From an uncultured beta proteobacterium (GTDB taxonomy: Bacteria; Pseudomonadota; Gammaproteobacteria; Burkholderiales; Burkholderiaceae): a DNA stretch of 64,000 nucleotides. Both the position numbers and the translations under genes were made by a program. Location of the stretch: positions 1 through 64,000 of the forward strand of contig CAJEZV010000002.1 in assembly GCA_903995005.1 (NCBI GenBank), written 5' to 3'. Numbering within the stretch: the stretch's first letter is position 1; every line of letters begins with the position of its first letter. Below the pieces are notes generated by a model that saw nothing but the letters and a program-made list of their open reading frames with translations, did not search any database and had not been told where the DNA came from. This document shows positions 52,217-63,187 of the stretch, piece by piece.

Positions 52217-53410
52217 TTAAGCGGTTTGTTTAAGTAACTCACGCAGCATGCCGCACATCTGACGAATCTCATCGTCACTGACATTCAGAGCAGGCATAAA
52301 GCGCAATAAGTTTGGTCTTGGTGAGTTGATTAATAGACCTTCAGGACTACGATCGCGAGCGAGCTCAACCAATTTTCCACCGGTATCTTTGCCAAGCATG
52401 AGGGCACGCAATAAACCTTCACCACGCTCACCCTCAAGATTAAATTCTGCAACCAGCTTGAGTAATTCTGATTTTAGTAATTCACCTTTAGCTTTGACGC
52501 TATCTAAAAATCCTGGAGCCAGTAGTTGCTCAATCACACTAATGCCTACAGCAGTCATCAGTGGATTGCCGTTATAAGTACCACCTTGGTCGCCTGGTAC
52601 AAAGCAAGCTGCTGCATTAGTGGCCATCAGGGCTGCTAATGGAACGCCACCACCAATACCTTTACCTAAAGTCATGATGTCAGGCTCAATCCCGTATTGC
52701 TGATAGGCAAAGAGGGTACCAGTACGGCCACAGCCCGCCTGCACTTCATCGGCAATAAGAAGGATGTTATTTTCTTTGGTGAACTTACGCAGTTCAAGCA
52801 TAAATTCTTTAGTGCTAGGAATGACGCCACCTTCACCCTGAACTGGCTCAAGCATGACCGCAACGGTTTTGTCGGTCACCAGTTTTTTGACAGAATCCAA
52901 ATCATTCAAATCTGCTTTTGGAAATCCAGCCACTTGTGGAGAAAACATCGTATCCCAGCCTGGTTTGCCAGAGGCGCTCATAGTGGCGATGGTACGACCA
53001 TGAAAACTATGATCAAAGGTAATAATTTCAAAAGCACCATTCTTATGGAGTTGACCCCATTTGCGCGCAAGTTTGATAGCACCTTCGTTTGCTTCAGCGC
53101 CGCTGTTAGCAAAAAAGACTTTGTCAAAGCAACTATTTTCTGTAAGCAGATTAGATAAACCAATCATTGGCTCGTTATAAAAAGCTGGACTTGGATTAAT
53201 CAGTTTTTTTGCTTGCGCGTTGAGTGCTTCGATCATTCCAGAATTGCTGTGACCTAAGCAATTCACAGCCCAACCTTGCAAGAAATCTAAATACCGTTTG
53301 CCATTGTTGTCCGTTAACCATGAGCCCTTGCCCTCGACCATGATGACGTCTGGGCGTTGGGTGATGAACATCACTGCATGGGTGTCGATCGCTTGGGCTG
53401 GCTTATTCAT
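52217..53410 (-). CDS. argD: Acetylornithine transaminase family PLP aminotransferase
   Basis: [76 protein letters not shown]. Confidence 0.88.
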   Translation of the reverse strand: MNKPAQAIDTHAVMFITQRPDVIMVEGKGSWLTDNNGKRYLDFLQGWAVNCLGHSNSGMIEALNAQAKKLINPSPAFYNEPMIGLSNLLTENSCFDKVFFANSGAEANEGAIKLARKWGQLHKNGAFEIITFDHSFHGRTIATMSASGKPGWDTMFSPQVAGFPKADLNDLDSVKKLVTDKTVAVMLEPVQGEGGVIPSTKEFMLELRKFTKENNILLIADEVQAGCGRTGTLFAYQQYGIEPDIMTLGKGIGGGVPLAALMATNAAACFVPGDQGGTYNGNPLMTAVGISVIEQLLAPGFLDSVKAKGELLKSELLKLVAEFNLEGERGEGLLRALMLGKDTGGKLVELARDRSPEGLLINSPRPNLLRFMPALNVSDDEIRQMCGMLRELLKQTA

Positions 53411-53466
53411 ACTGAACTTGGGTAATTGGGTCTAATGAGGTTTCTATTATCTAACTTTATCGGAAT

Positions 53467-54522
53467 TTAGTTGGTGGCTAAATCTGCGGCACTAGTAAAT
53501 GAGTCTGCGAAGAATTCTTCCTCAGGCAGGTGACATTTGGATGAAAAGTCGTCCCGTGCGGCATTTACCATGACTGGTGCGCCACAAGCATAGACTTGGA
53601 GACCTTTCATATCGGGATGATCTGCCATCACAGCTTGATGGACAAAACCAGTTCGACCAGTCCAGGCATCCTCTGCGAGGGCATCTGAGATCACCGGAAT
53701 GTACTTGAGATTAGGAATCTCTTTTTGCCAGACCCTGCATAAATCATCTAGGTAGAGATCGCCGGGACGACGTCCGCCCCAATAAAGCTCAATAGGCCTT
53801 TGAATCTTTTTAGACTGCATTTGCTCGATGATGGATTTGATCGGGGCAAAGCCAGTCCCTGCAGCAACAAAAATGATGAGTTTCTGAGAATCTTCTCTGA
53901 GAAAGAAACTGCCCAATGGACCTTCAAAGCGCAGGATATCTTTTTCTTTCAATGCCGGGCTGCTTGTGCCAAACACAAAGTCGGTAAATACGCCGCCAGG
54001 TAAATGACGGATATGTAACTCAAGTGGACCTTCTTGGTCTGGGGCATTGGCAATGGAGTAGGCACGGCGCTGGCCATCCTTAAGTAGGAACTCCAGATAC
54101 TGGCCTGCCAGGAACTGAAAGCGTTCAGCGGCGGGAAGTTGCAGCTTCAAAATAGCGACATCATGACTAGGACGCTCAATCGTATTGACTCGACAAGGAA
54201 CTTTCCGAATGGCTATATCGCCAGCGCCCTGAACTTCACGAGCCTCAATCAATAGATCGGACTGGGGATGGGCGCAACAAAATAAAGTACTACCGGTAGT
54301 CTCATCAGACTTGCTTAAGGCGCTCTCGCTATGCTGGCCATGGGTTACCTGACCTTCTATGATTTTGCCTTTGCAGGATCCGCAAGCACCGTTTTTGCAG
54401 CCATAGGGCAGCTTGATGCCTTGACGCAGAGCGGCCTCCAGGAGCGTTTCATCCTGGTTAACGGTAAATTGTTTGCCGCTCGTTTTGAGCGTGACCTGGT
54501 AAGACACTCTCATTCCTTTCAA
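53467..54522 (-). CDS. 2Fe-2S ferredoxin-FAD/NAD(P)H oxidoreductase (often named CDP-6-deoxy-delta-3,4-glucoseen reductase)
   Basis: Plant-type 2Fe-2S motif LPYGCKNGACGSCKGKI; FAD RAYSIANAP; NAD GTGFAPIKSIIEQM. Confidence 0.88.
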   Translation of the reverse strand: MKGMRVSYQVTLKTSGKQFTVNQDETLLEAALRQGIKLPYGCKNGACGSCKGKIIEGQVTHGQHSESALSKSDETTGSTLFCCAHPQSDLLIEAREVQGAGDIAIRKVPCRVNTIERPSHDVAILKLQLPAAERFQFLAGQYLEFLLKDGQRRAYSIANAPDQEGPLELHIRHLPGGVFTDFVFGTSSPALKEKDILRFEGPLGSFFLREDSQKLIIFVAAGTGFAPIKSIIEQMQSKKIQRPIELYWGGRRPGDLYLDDLCRVWQKEIPNLKYIPVISDALAEDAWTGRTGFVHQAVMADHPDMKGLQVYACGAPVMVNAARDDFSSKCHLPEEEFFADSFTSAADLATN

Positions 54523-54543
54523 TAAATCGTTACGATATTACTT

Positions 54544-55431
54544 ATGCAATCTTTTGGTAAACCTTCAATCCTGATTATTGGCTGCGGTGACATTGGTCTT
54601 CGGGTAGCAAAACAGCTTGCCCGTAGTCATCGAGTTTTCGCTTTAACTTCTCAACAAAGTCGTTTTCAGGAGTTGAGGGAGGCCGGTACGATTCCACTAT
54701 TGGGCAATCTGGATCAGCCAGAAACTTTGTGGCGCCTATCGGGTTTAGCTCAAACCGTCATTCATTTAGCACCACCCCAAAACCAAGGAAATCGTGATTG
54801 CCGAACCCGCAACCTAATTCGAATTTTAGCCCAAGGATCTAATGCCGTCAGGCGTCTGATCTATATCAGCACTACAGGTGTCTATGGGGATCATGGGGGC
54901 GCCAAAGTCAGTGAAGCAACCCCAGTCAGCCCTCAGAGTGAGCGCGCCCAAAGAAGAGTGGATGCTGAGCGCGCATTACGTTTATGGGCACCCGCTCATG
55001 GGGTGGCTTTAACGATTTTGCGCGTACCGGGAATTTATGCCGCCAACCGCCTACCTATCGAGCGCCTGCAGTCTAAAACACCAGCACTACTTTCTGAAGA
55101 GGACGCTTATTCCAATCACATTCATAGCGATGATTTGGCGAGTTTAGTATGTGCTGCGGTTTATCACGGCAGGCCACAGAGAGTTATTAACACGTGTGAT
55201 GGCGGTGAAACCAAAATGGGCGATTACTTTGATGAGGTGGCTGATGCTTTCGGTCTAGATCGACCACCTAGAATGCCGGCTGCTGAGTTGCAAAGAATTG
55301 TTAACCCAATGCTGTGGTCATTTATGCGCGAGTCAAGAAGGGTGACTAATACTCGCCTGCATGAATTAAAAAGGCCGCTACGCTATCCGAGCGTAGGTCA
55401 TTTCCTGAAAACTATTTCCAAGAATCCTTAA
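54544..55431 (+). CDS. NAD-dependent epimerase/dehydratase (SDR family)
   Basis: ILIIGCGDIGLRVAKQLARSHRVFALTS; YISTTGVYGDHGG. Confidence 0.88.
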   Translation: MQSFGKPSILIIGCGDIGLRVAKQLARSHRVFALTSQQSRFQELREAGTIPLLGNLDQPETLWRLSGLAQTVIHLAPPQNQGNRDCRTRNLIRILAQGSNAVRRLIYISTTGVYGDHGGAKVSEATPVSPQSERAQRRVDAERALRLWAPAHGVALTILRVPGIYAANRLPIERLQSKTPALLSEEDAYSNHIHSDDLASLVCAAVYHGRPQRVINTCDGGETKMGDYFDEVADAFGLDRPPRMPAAELQRIVNPMLWSFMRESRRVTNTRLHELKRPLRYPSVGHFLKTISKNP

Positions 55432-57190
55432 GGCCAACGGTACGATTAAAAACTGGCTTACCAGGTTTGGAATCAGATTCATCAGCAACAAAGTAGCCAT
55501 GGCGTTCAAACTGGAAACGTTCTCCAGCTTTGATATCCTTCATGCAAGGCTCTAGGTAAGCAGAAATGGTTTGCTTAGAGTTGGGATTGATGGCGTCCAA
55601 GAAATTCTTATCACCACTATCAGGATGCGGGTCGCTAAAGAGGTGATCGTATAGACGCACTTCAGTCGCAATAGCTTCAGCAGCGCTAATCCAGTGAATA
55701 TTGCCTTTTACCTTATAGTTATTTGAGCCAGGAGTACCGCTCTTACTATCGGGAAAGTGGGTTGCGTTCACCTGAATGACATTGCCATTGGCGTCAGTCT
55801 CAAAGCCGGTGCATTCAATTACAAAGCCATGACGCAAACGTACACGGCTTCCGGGCTGATCCCCGATAGGTGGAAATAATCTGAAGAAACCTTTAATCGG
55901 TTCTTTCATAAAGTCATCTTCTTCAATCCACAATTCGCGGGTGAAATGAAATTCCCGATTACCCCATTCGGGATGCTGTGGATGACGTGGTGCTGAGCAT
56001 GGTTCTTTACTAGCAGCATCAAAGTTTTCAATCACTAACTTCAGTGGCTTAAGCACTGCTGTGGCGCGCGGCGCTCTGACTTCAAGATCATCTCGCAGTG
56101 CCTGATCCAAGGTGCTCATGTCAATCCAGCTGTCTGCTTTAGAGACACCAATGCGCTCACAGAACAAGCGAATGCTTTCTGGGGTATAGCCACGACGACG
56201 GATACCGACAATCGTTGGCATGCGGGGGTCATCCCAGCCATCAACATGCTTTTCTTCAACCAACTGTAGTAACTTGCGTTTACTGGTGATGGTGTAAGTC
56301 AGATTCAGGCGTGCAAATTCATACTGATGTGGCACAGGATCTTTAAACACACCCAATTCTTTAAGGGAGTTCACAATCCAATCGTAGAGCGGGCGGTTGT
56401 TCTCAAACTCAAGAGTGCAAATCGAGTGAGAGACATTCTCTAGTGCATCAGAAATGCAGTGCGTGAAGTCATATAAGGGGTAGATACACCACTTACTGCC
56501 CGTACGATGGTGATCGGTGTGGCGAATACGGTAGACCACTGGGTCACGCATCACAATATTCGGATGCGCCATATCAATCTTTAGGCGTAGAACATGTTCA
56601 CCATCTTTAAATTTGCCATCCCGCATCTCACGAAACAGGGAAAGATTCTCTTCGGGACTACGATCGCGGTACGGACTATTTTTTCCGGCTTGACCAAAGT
56701 TGCCGCGATTAGTGTGAATATCATCAGCGCTTTGGCTATCGACATAAGCTTTGCCATTCTGAATCAGAATTTCAGCAAATTCGTAGAGACGATCAAAGTA
56801 GTCGCTCGCATGGTAAAGGTGAGTACCCCAATCAAAGCCTAACCATTTGACAGCATCCAAAATACTGTCGGCGTATTCAATATCTTCCTTAACTGGGTTG
56901 GTATCATCAAGGCGCATATTGCAACGCGCACCACCAGGCTGATTGTTGTAGTCAGTAGCAAGGCCAAAGTTTAAGCAAATACTTTTTGCATGACCAATAT
57001 GTAAATAGCCATTTGGTTCGGGCGGAAAACGGGTAATGATCGACGGAATTGCCTCGCCAGCCAAATTGGTTCTCTGTGAAAAAGCACCACTTGCTAAGTC
57101 ATGATCAATGATCTGACGTAAGAAGTTGGAGGGCTCGGCTACAGCACCAGTATTGGCTTTAGAGGGTTTGCTATCTTGGGACATAGCCAT
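55412..57190 (-). CDS. glnS: Glutaminyl-tRNA synthetase
   Basis: FPPEPNGYLHIGHAKSICLNFGLA; RDDLEVRAPRATAVLKPLKLVI. Start trimmed to MAMSQDSKP; track ORF (57484) runs into tctA. Confidence 0.97.
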   Translation of the reverse strand: MAMSQDSKPSKANTGAVAEPSNFLRQIIDHDLASGAFSQRTNLAGEAIPSIITRFPPEPNGYLHIGHAKSICLNFGLATDYNNQPGGARCNMRLDDTNPVKEDIEYADSILDAVKWLGFDWGTHLYHASDYFDRLYEFAEILIQNGKAYVDSQSADDIHTNRGNFGQAGKNSPYRDRSPEENLSLFREMRDGKFKDGEHVLRLKIDMAHPNIVMRDPVVYRIRHTDHHRTGSKWCIYPLYDFTHCISDALENVSHSICTLEFENNRPLYDWIVNSLKELGVFKDPVPHQYEFARLNLTYTITSKRKLLQLVEEKHVDGWDDPRMPTIVGIRRRGYTPESIRLFCERIGVSKADSWIDMSTLDQALRDDLEVRAPRATAVLKPLKLVIENFDAASKEPCSAPRHPQHPEWGNREFHFTRELWIEEDDFMKEPIKGFFRLFPPIGDQPGSRVRLRHGFVIECTGFETDANGNVIQVNATHFPDSKSGTPGSNNYKVKGNIHWISAAEAIATEVRLYDHLFSDPHPDSGDKNFLDAINPNSKQTISAYLEPCMKDIKAGERFQFERHGYFVADESDSKPGKPVFNRTVGLKDSWK

Positions 57191-57267
57191 ATTGTAGAGA
57201 AAACCTGACCCCATAAAGAAAAAGCCCACAAACTGCTGCGGGCTCGTTTCCTGATGGATGATTAAAT

Positions 57268-58773
57268 TTAATCTTCTTCGGCAAATGCCTCTTCGCGAGT
57301 CTTCTTCACTGCTGGCAGGGCCACGATCACTACCAATAGGGCTGCGGCAATCAGCAATCCTAGTGAAAGTGGGCGGGTCAGGAAGGTAGTGAAGTCGCCG
57401 CGTGACAGTAATAGTGCACGACGGAAGTTCTCTTCCATCATTGGTCCGAGCACAAAGCCCAAAAGCAATGGAGGAGGTTCGCAACCAAGTTTGAAGAAGA
57501 GGTAGCCAATCAAGCCAAAGCCTGCTGTTACATACACGTCAAACACGGTGTTATTCACGGTGTACACACCGATACAGCAGAACACCAAGATTGCTGGGTA
57601 CAGGAAGCGATAAGGAATTTTCAAGAGCTTTACCCAGATACCAATCAGTGGCAAGTTCAAGAGAATCAGCATAACGTTACCAATCCACATGGAAGCGATC
57701 AAGCCCCAGAACAATGCTGGGTTGCTCGTCATGACTTGTGGACCTGGCTGAATGTTATGAATAGTCATCGCGCCAACCATCAACGCCATCACAGCGTTTG
57801 GTGGGATACCTAAAGTCAGCAATGGAATAAATGAGGTTTGGGCTGCTGCATTATTCGCTGCTTCAGGACCTGCAACACCTTCAATCGCGCCTTTACCGAA
57901 TTCATGGCTGTACTTAGAGGATTTCTTTTCAACTGAGTAGGCGCCGAATGCTGCTAAAGCTGCGCCGCCGCCAGGCAGAATGCCTAAGATGGAACCAATC
58001 GTTGTACCGCGCAAGATAGATGGAATCATGCGTTTCACATCAGTCTTACTTGGAACCATGCTGGTCAGTTTATTGAGGAAGCCTTCGTCGTCGCCGGTTT
58101 TCTCAAGATTACCCATGATTTCAGCGAAGCCGAATACACCCATAGCAACCGCAACGAAGCCGATACCATCGCTCAATTCAGGAATATCAAATGCATAGCG
58201 TGAGACACCAGAGTTCACGTCAGTGCCAATCAGGCCCATTAACAGACCTAAGATGATCATACCGATCGCTTTTATCAAAGAACCGGATGCTAGAACAACC
58301 GCGCCAATCAATCCTAAGACCATGAGCGAGAAGTACTCCGCAGGACCAAACTTAAATGCAAGCTGTGAGAGTGGGGCAGCAAAAGCAGCCAAGACTAAAG
58401 TTGCTACGCACCCAGCAAAGAAGGATGCAGAACCGGCAGTAAATAAGGCAACACCGGCACGACCATTGCGGGCCATTTGATAGCCATCAATTGCAGTCAC
58501 CACCGACGACGTCTCCCCGGGAATATTGAGAAGAATCGCTGTTGTAGATCCGCCGTACTGTGAGCCGTAATAAATACCAGCCAACATGATCAATGCAGCA
58601 ATTGGAGGTAATGCGTAGGTTGCTGGCAAAAGCATTGCAATAGTAGCGATAGGGCCTAAGCCTGGCAGCACGCCGATGAGGGTTCCCAAAATACAGCCGA
58701 TGAGGCAGTACATGAGATTTTGTAAGGTAAATGCGGTTTCAAAACCGAGACCTAAATTAGCAAATAAATCCAT
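57268..58773 (-). CDS. tctA: Tripartite tricarboxylate transporter large permease TctA
   Basis: GVLPGLGPIATIAMLLPATYALPPIAALIMLAGIYYGSQYGGSTTAILLNIPGE; GVAGPEAANNAAAQTSFIPLLTLGIPPNAVMALMVGA. Confidence 0.95.
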   Translation of the reverse strand: MDLFANLGLGFETAFTLQNLMYCLIGCILGTLIGVLPGLGPIATIAMLLPATYALPPIAALIMLAGIYYGSQYGGSTTAILLNIPGETSSVVTAIDGYQMARNGRAGVALFTAGSASFFAGCVATLVLAAFAAPLSQLAFKFGPAEYFSLMVLGLIGAVVLASGSLIKAIGMIILGLLMGLIGTDVNSGVSRYAFDIPELSDGIGFVAVAMGVFGFAEIMGNLEKTGDDEGFLNKLTSMVPSKTDVKRMIPSILRGTTIGSILGILPGGGAALAAFGAYSVEKKSSKYSHEFGKGAIEGVAGPEAANNAAAQTSFIPLLTLGIPPNAVMALMVGAMTIHNIQPGPQVMTSNPALFWGLIASMWIGNVMLILLNLPLIGIWVKLLKIPYRFLYPAILVFCCIGVYTVNNTVFDVYVTAGFGLIGYLFFKLGCEPPPLLLGFVLGPMMEENFRRALLLSRGDFTTFLTRPLSLGLLIAAALLVVIVALPAVKKTREEAFAEED

Positions 58774-58792
58774 TTTGTAGTGTCCCGGTTCT

Positions 58793-59320
58793 TTATTGTT
58801 GTAGGAATGCTGGCAGGAGCGGGAACTGAAGTTTCAGACCCAATACAAAAACTGAGTAAGTGAAGGTCACTAAGAAGGCAGCATTAATCAGAGTACCTTT
58901 CCAGGTGAACTCTCTGCTGGCACTTGCTGCTACGAAAACCAAAACCACTACAGCGATCAGAAAACCGAGTCTTGGAAGCAAAAGTCCGTAGAGAACTACT
59001 GCGCCAGTAATTTGAGCAATGATCCGCCAGTTAAATTTGGGGATTGATTCAATCGCAGCTTTAGCGCTAAATGCTTTAACGGCTACTAGCAAGCCCAGGA
59101 AGAACATCAGAAGGCCTAAATAGAATGGGAAATAGCCAGGACCCATTTTGGCGGCAGTGCCCATTTGGTATCGGGTTGCTATGATGGCAAAGAAGGCGCC
59201 AATGACCATATACATGATCCCAGCCCCCAAATCCCGTTGGTTGCGAACTTTCAAATTGTGCTCCTTGTGAATCGACTCAAACGCCGATCTATTTATTGAT
59301 GTTGTGGGATTGTAAAGCAC
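58793..59320 (-). CDS. tctB: Tripartite tricarboxylate transporter small permease TctB (true start probably internal, e.g. TTG before KVRNQRDL)
   Basis: NQRDLGAGIMYMVIGAFFAIIATRYQMGTAAKMGPGYFPFYLGLLMFFLGLLVAVKAF. Confidence 0.85.
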   Translation of the reverse strand: MLYNPTTSINRSAFESIHKEHNLKVRNQRDLGAGIMYMVIGAFFAIIATRYQMGTAAKMGPGYFPFYLGLLMFFLGLLVAVKAFSAKAAIESIPKFNWRIIAQITGAVVLYGLLLPRLGFLIAVVVLVFVAASASREFTWKGTLINAAFLVTFTYSVFVLGLKLQFPLLPAFLQQ

Positions 59321-59379
59321 CCAAGGGGTATCTTTTCTAGGGTTTGCCCTAGAAGGTGGCCAATGCGATAATTATTGCC

Positions 59380-62004
59380 ATGAAAGTCTCCCAAATTCGC
59401 CAGGCATACCTGGATTTCTTTGCCCGAAAAGGCCACCAAATCGTTCCATCCAGTCCCGTAGTTCCGGGGGATGACCCTACCTTGCTATTTACTAATGCGG
59501 GTATGAACCAGTTCAAAGACGTGTTTTTAGGCTTTGATAAGCGCCCCTATAGCCGTGCCACAACTGCGCAAAAATGTATCAGGGCGGGCGGTAAACATAA
59601 TGACTTGGATAACGTTGGCTATACCGCACGTCATCACACCTTTTTTGAGATGTTGGGTAATTTTTCGTTTGGGGATTACTTCAAGAAAGATGCGATTCAG
59701 CTTGCATGGGATTTATTGACGCAAGAATTTAAGTTGCCTAAAGAAAAGCTATTGGTCACTGTGTATGCCGAGGATGACGAGGCTTATGAGATTTGGAATA
59801 AGCAGATTGGCATTCCAGCAGATCGCATTATTCGGATCGGCGATAACAAGGGCGCGCGTTACGCTTCTGATAATTTCTGGATGATGGGTGATACCGGACC
59901 ATGTGGTCCTTGTACAGAAATTTTCTATGATCACGGTGATCATATTCCTGGTGGCCCTCCAGGCAGTCCAGATGAAGATGGTGATCGCTACATTGAAATT
60001 TGGAACAACGTCTTCATGCAGTTCAACCGCGATGAAGCAGGTGTCATGCATTTATTGCCCAAGCCTAGTGTGGATACTGGCATGGGTCTTGAGCGTATCG
60101 CTGCTGTTTTGCAGCATGTAAATTCTAACTATGAGATTGATCTCTTCGTCAATCTCCTCAAGGCTTCCAAGGATACAGTGGATGCTGCTGGTGGCCAAAA
60201 CTGTGATGCGCAAAGCCCATCACTGAAAGTGATTGCTGATCACATTCGTGCTTGCAGCTTTATCGTCGTCGATGGTGTAATTCCCGGTAATGCAGGACGC
60301 GGATATGTATTGCGTCGTATTGCCCGTCGTGCCATTCGTCATGGTTATAAGTTAGGCGCACGTAAACCATTCTTTTACCAGTTAGTACCTGCCTTGGTAA
60401 AAGAGATGGGCGAAGCTTATCCAGAGTTGCGTGCTGCTCAAGATAAAGTGGGTGAAGTACTGAAGCAAGAAGAAGAGCGGTTCTTCCAAACAATTGCTAA
60501 TGGTATGGAAATACTAGATGGCGCATTGGCAGGCGGTGCAAAAGTAGTTGATGGAGAAACTGCTTTCCGCTTGCATGACACTTTTGGTTTCCCCTTAGAT
60601 TTAACGGCTGACGTTTGTCGTGAGCGTGGTGTGACAGTTGATGCCGCAGGTTTTGAGGTGGCGATGCAAAAGCAGCGCGATCAAGCTAGGGCGGCTGGCA
60701 AGTTCAAAGTTGCTCAAGGCTTGGATTACAAAGGCCAGCGTACTCAATTTCATGGTTACGACACCTTAAAACATGAGGGTGCTAAGGTAAGTGCTTTGTA
60801 TGTGGATGGATCTCCCGTGACGTCAGTGAAGGCGGGTGATGCTGTAGTGATCGTGTTGGATCACACTCCTTTCTATGCGGAGTCTGGTGGCCAGGTTGGC
60901 GATAAAGGCGAGCTTCGCAATGAGACCGTTCGCTTTGCAGTGGAAGATACCTTCAAGATTCAGGCCGATGTCTTTGGGCATCAAGGTGAGTTACTCGAGG
61001 GTGAGCTGAAGGTGGGTGACGCGCTCAATGCTTTAGTCGATGTTCAGCAAAGAACCGATACCATGCGTAATCACAGTGCTACCCATATCCTACACAAAGC
61101 TTTGCGCGAAGTGCTGGGCGATCATGTGCAGCAAAAAGGTTCATTAGTAGATGCTTCTAAGACCCGTTTTGACTTTACGCACAATGCCCCCATTACAGCC
61201 GAGCAAATTCGCAAAATAGAAGACATTGTGAATCAAGAGATTTTGGAGAATACTGCCACTTCAGGCAAAGTCATGTCTTTGGATGATGCGCAAAAGACTG
61301 GTGCCATGATGCTTTTTGGCGAGAAGTATGGCGAAGAAGTGCGCGTACTAGAAATTGGTAGTTCTAAAGAGTTGTGTGGCGGTACGCACGTATCTCGCAC
61401 CGGTGATATCGGTAGCCTCAAGATTGTTTCTGAGGGTGGTGTAGCTGCTGGTATTCGTCGTGTTGAGGCGGTAACTGGCAATAATGCGCTTCACTTTCTA
61501 CAAAGTATGGAAGATAAGATTAATGAGGCTGCAGCGATTCTGAAAACCCATCCAGGCGACTTGGTAAACCGAGTTGCGCAATTACAAGAGAGCTTGCGCC
61601 ATGCTGAACGCGAGCTAGAAAAAGTGAATTCGAAGTTGGCTGCAAGCCAAGGTGACGAGTTGGCTGGTCAAGCAATTGATATCAATGGTCTCAAAGTTTT
61701 AGCGGCCCGTTTAGATGGTGCTGATGCAGGGGTCTTACGTGAAACGATGGATGCACTCAAAGCCAAACTTAAAACCGCAGCAATTGTGTTGGCATCTGTC
61801 CAGGGCGATAAGGTCAGTTTGATTGCGGGCGTTACTGCAGACTCTATCGGAAAAGTAAAAGCAGGCGATCTCGTGAACTTTGTTGCTCAGCAAGTAGGTG
61901 GCAAGGGCGGCGGTAAACCAGAAATGGCAATGGCTGGTGGTAACGACCCTAGCAAGTTGGGCGCGGCATTAGAGGGTGTTAAAGACTGGGTGGCTAGCAA
62001 ATGA
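59380..62004 (+). CDS. alaS: Alanyl-tRNA synthetase
   Basis: [67 protein letters not shown]-terminal [13 protein letters not shown]. Confidence 0.98.
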   Translation: MKVSQIRQAYLDFFARKGHQIVPSSPVVPGDDPTLLFTNAGMNQFKDVFLGFDKRPYSRATTAQKCIRAGGKHNDLDNVGYTARHHTFFEMLGNFSFGDYFKKDAIQLAWDLLTQEFKLPKEKLLVTVYAEDDEAYEIWNKQIGIPADRIIRIGDNKGARYASDNFWMMGDTGPCGPCTEIFYDHGDHIPGGPPGSPDEDGDRYIEIWNNVFMQFNRDEAGVMHLLPKPSVDTGMGLERIAAVLQHVNSNYEIDLFVNLLKASKDTVDAAGGQNCDAQSPSLKVIADHIRACSFIVVDGVIPGNAGRGYVLRRIARRAIRHGYKLGARKPFFYQLVPALVKEMGEAYPELRAAQDKVGEVLKQEEERFFQTIANGMEILDGALAGGAKVVDGETAFRLHDTFGFPLDLTADVCRERGVTVDAAGFEVAMQKQRDQARAAGKFKVAQGLDYKGQRTQFHGYDTLKHEGAKVSALYVDGSPVTSVKAGDAVVIVLDHTPFYAESGGQVGDKGELRNETVRFAVEDTFKIQADVFGHQGELLEGELKVGDALNALVDVQQRTDTMRNHSATHILHKALREVLGDHVQQKGSLVDASKTRFDFTHNAPITAEQIRKIEDIVNQEILENTATSGKVMSLDDAQKTGAMMLFGEKYGEEVRVLEIGSSKELCGGTHVSRTGDIGSLKIVSEGGVAAGIRRVEAVTGNNALHFLQSMEDKINEAAAILKTHPGDLVNRVAQLQESLRHAERELEKVNSKLAASQGDELAGQAIDINGLKVLAARLDGADAGVLRETMDALKAKLKTAAIVLASVQGDKVSLIAGVTADSIGKVKAGDLVNFVAQQVGGKGGGKPEMAMAGGNDPSKLGAALEGVKDWVASK

Positions 62005-62243
62005 GTGATCAAAATATTGCCTTTACCGCAGAAGTAGATGCGATTGGCATGAACTGCCCGTTGCCAATTTTGCGCACCAAGAAGGCTTTGGCAACTTTGC
62101 AATCGGGAGATGTGCTGAAGGTGAAGGCTACTGATGCAGGCGCGGCACACGACTTTCCAGCGTTTGCCAAACAAACTGGGAATGAACTCATTGCTAGCAC
62201 TACTGAAGGTGACGTCTTGGTTTTCTTCCTTAAGAGAAGATAA
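62001..62243 (+). CDS. TusA-family sulfurtransferase
   Basis: [52 protein letters not shown]; 4-bp overlap with alaS. Confidence 0.9.
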   Translation: MSDQNIAFTAEVDAIGMNCPLPILRTKKALATLQSGDVLKVKATDAGAAHDFPAFAKQTGNELIASTTEGDVLVFFLKRR

Positions 62244-62269
62244 GCAAGATCCGGAAAAAGCCAAACGTC

Positions 62270-63154
62270 TTAGGTTAAAGAGCGGCCCTTTAAGTAGGCT
62301 GCAAAGTCAGAGCTCAACTCAGGATGGCGTAAGGCGAATTCAACCGAAGCCTTGAGGTAGCCAAGCTTGCTACCGCAGTCATAGCGAACACCATCGTATT
62401 CATAAGCAAATACAGGTTCTTCTTTGAGTAAGGAAGCAATGGCATCAGTCAATTGAATCTCGCCACCGGCACCAGGTTTAAGGTTACGAATGTGGCTGAA
62501 AATATCAGAAGACAAAACATAGCGCCCCACAACAGCTAAGTTGGAAGGAGCATCTTTAGGTAGTGGCTTTTCTACGATGCCATTAAGGCGATAGATACCT
62601 TTGGCTACTTCAGCTCCAGAGACGATGCCATATGAACCACTCTTGGCGGGATCAATTTTCTCCACGGCAATCACGGAACCATTTTGCTCATCAAATACTT
62701 TGAGCATTTGCTTGAGCACTGGTGGTTGGCCATCTAATAAGTCATCCGCCAGGATGATGGCAAAAGGTTCATCACGAACTAATTTTTCTGCACATAAAAC
62801 TGCATGGCCAAGGCCCAAGGCTTCAGGCTGGCGAACATAAACACAATCCACGTGACTGGGTTTAACGCTCCGAACTATCTCTAGTAAAGTTGTTTTATTT
62901 TTAGCCTCAAGCTCTGCTTCAAGTTCGTAAGCTTTATCAAAGTGATCTTCAATTGCGCGTTTGCTACGACCGGTAACAAAAATCATTTCAGTAATACCGG
63001 CGGTAATAGCCTCTTCAACCGCATACTGAATGAGAGGTTTATCAACCACATTGAGCATCTCTTTCGGACTTGCTTTAGTAGCAGGCAAGAAACGAGTGCC
63101 TAAACCGGCAACAGGGAAAACGGCTTTGGTAACAGCTTTAGTGGCTAATGGCAT
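62270..63154 (-). CDS. galU: UTP-glucose-1-phosphate uridylyltransferase
   Basis: [41 protein letters not shown]. Confidence 0.97.
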   Translation of the reverse strand: MPLATKAVTKAVFPVAGLGTRFLPATKASPKEMLNVVDKPLIQYAVEEAITAGITEMIFVTGRSKRAIEDHFDKAYELEAELEAKNKTTLLEIVRSVKPSHVDCVYVRQPEALGLGHAVLCAEKLVRDEPFAIILADDLLDGQPPVLKQMLKVFDEQNGSVIAVEKIDPAKSGSYGIVSGAEVAKGIYRLNGIVEKPLPKDAPSNLAVVGRYVLSSDIFSHIRNLKPGAGGEIQLTDAIASLLKEEPVFAYEYDGVRYDCGSKLGYLKASVEFALRHPELSSDFAAYLKGRSLT

Positions 63155-63187
63155 AAGGATTCCGATCGCTCTGGATTTTCTGCAGTT

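Noticed and set aside
57191-57484. Extended N-terminus of glnS ORF (MRTSSIAFGLCARTNDG...)
   Set aside because: It overlaps the 3' end of tctA and is not GlnS-like; real GlnS begins near MAMSQDSKP.
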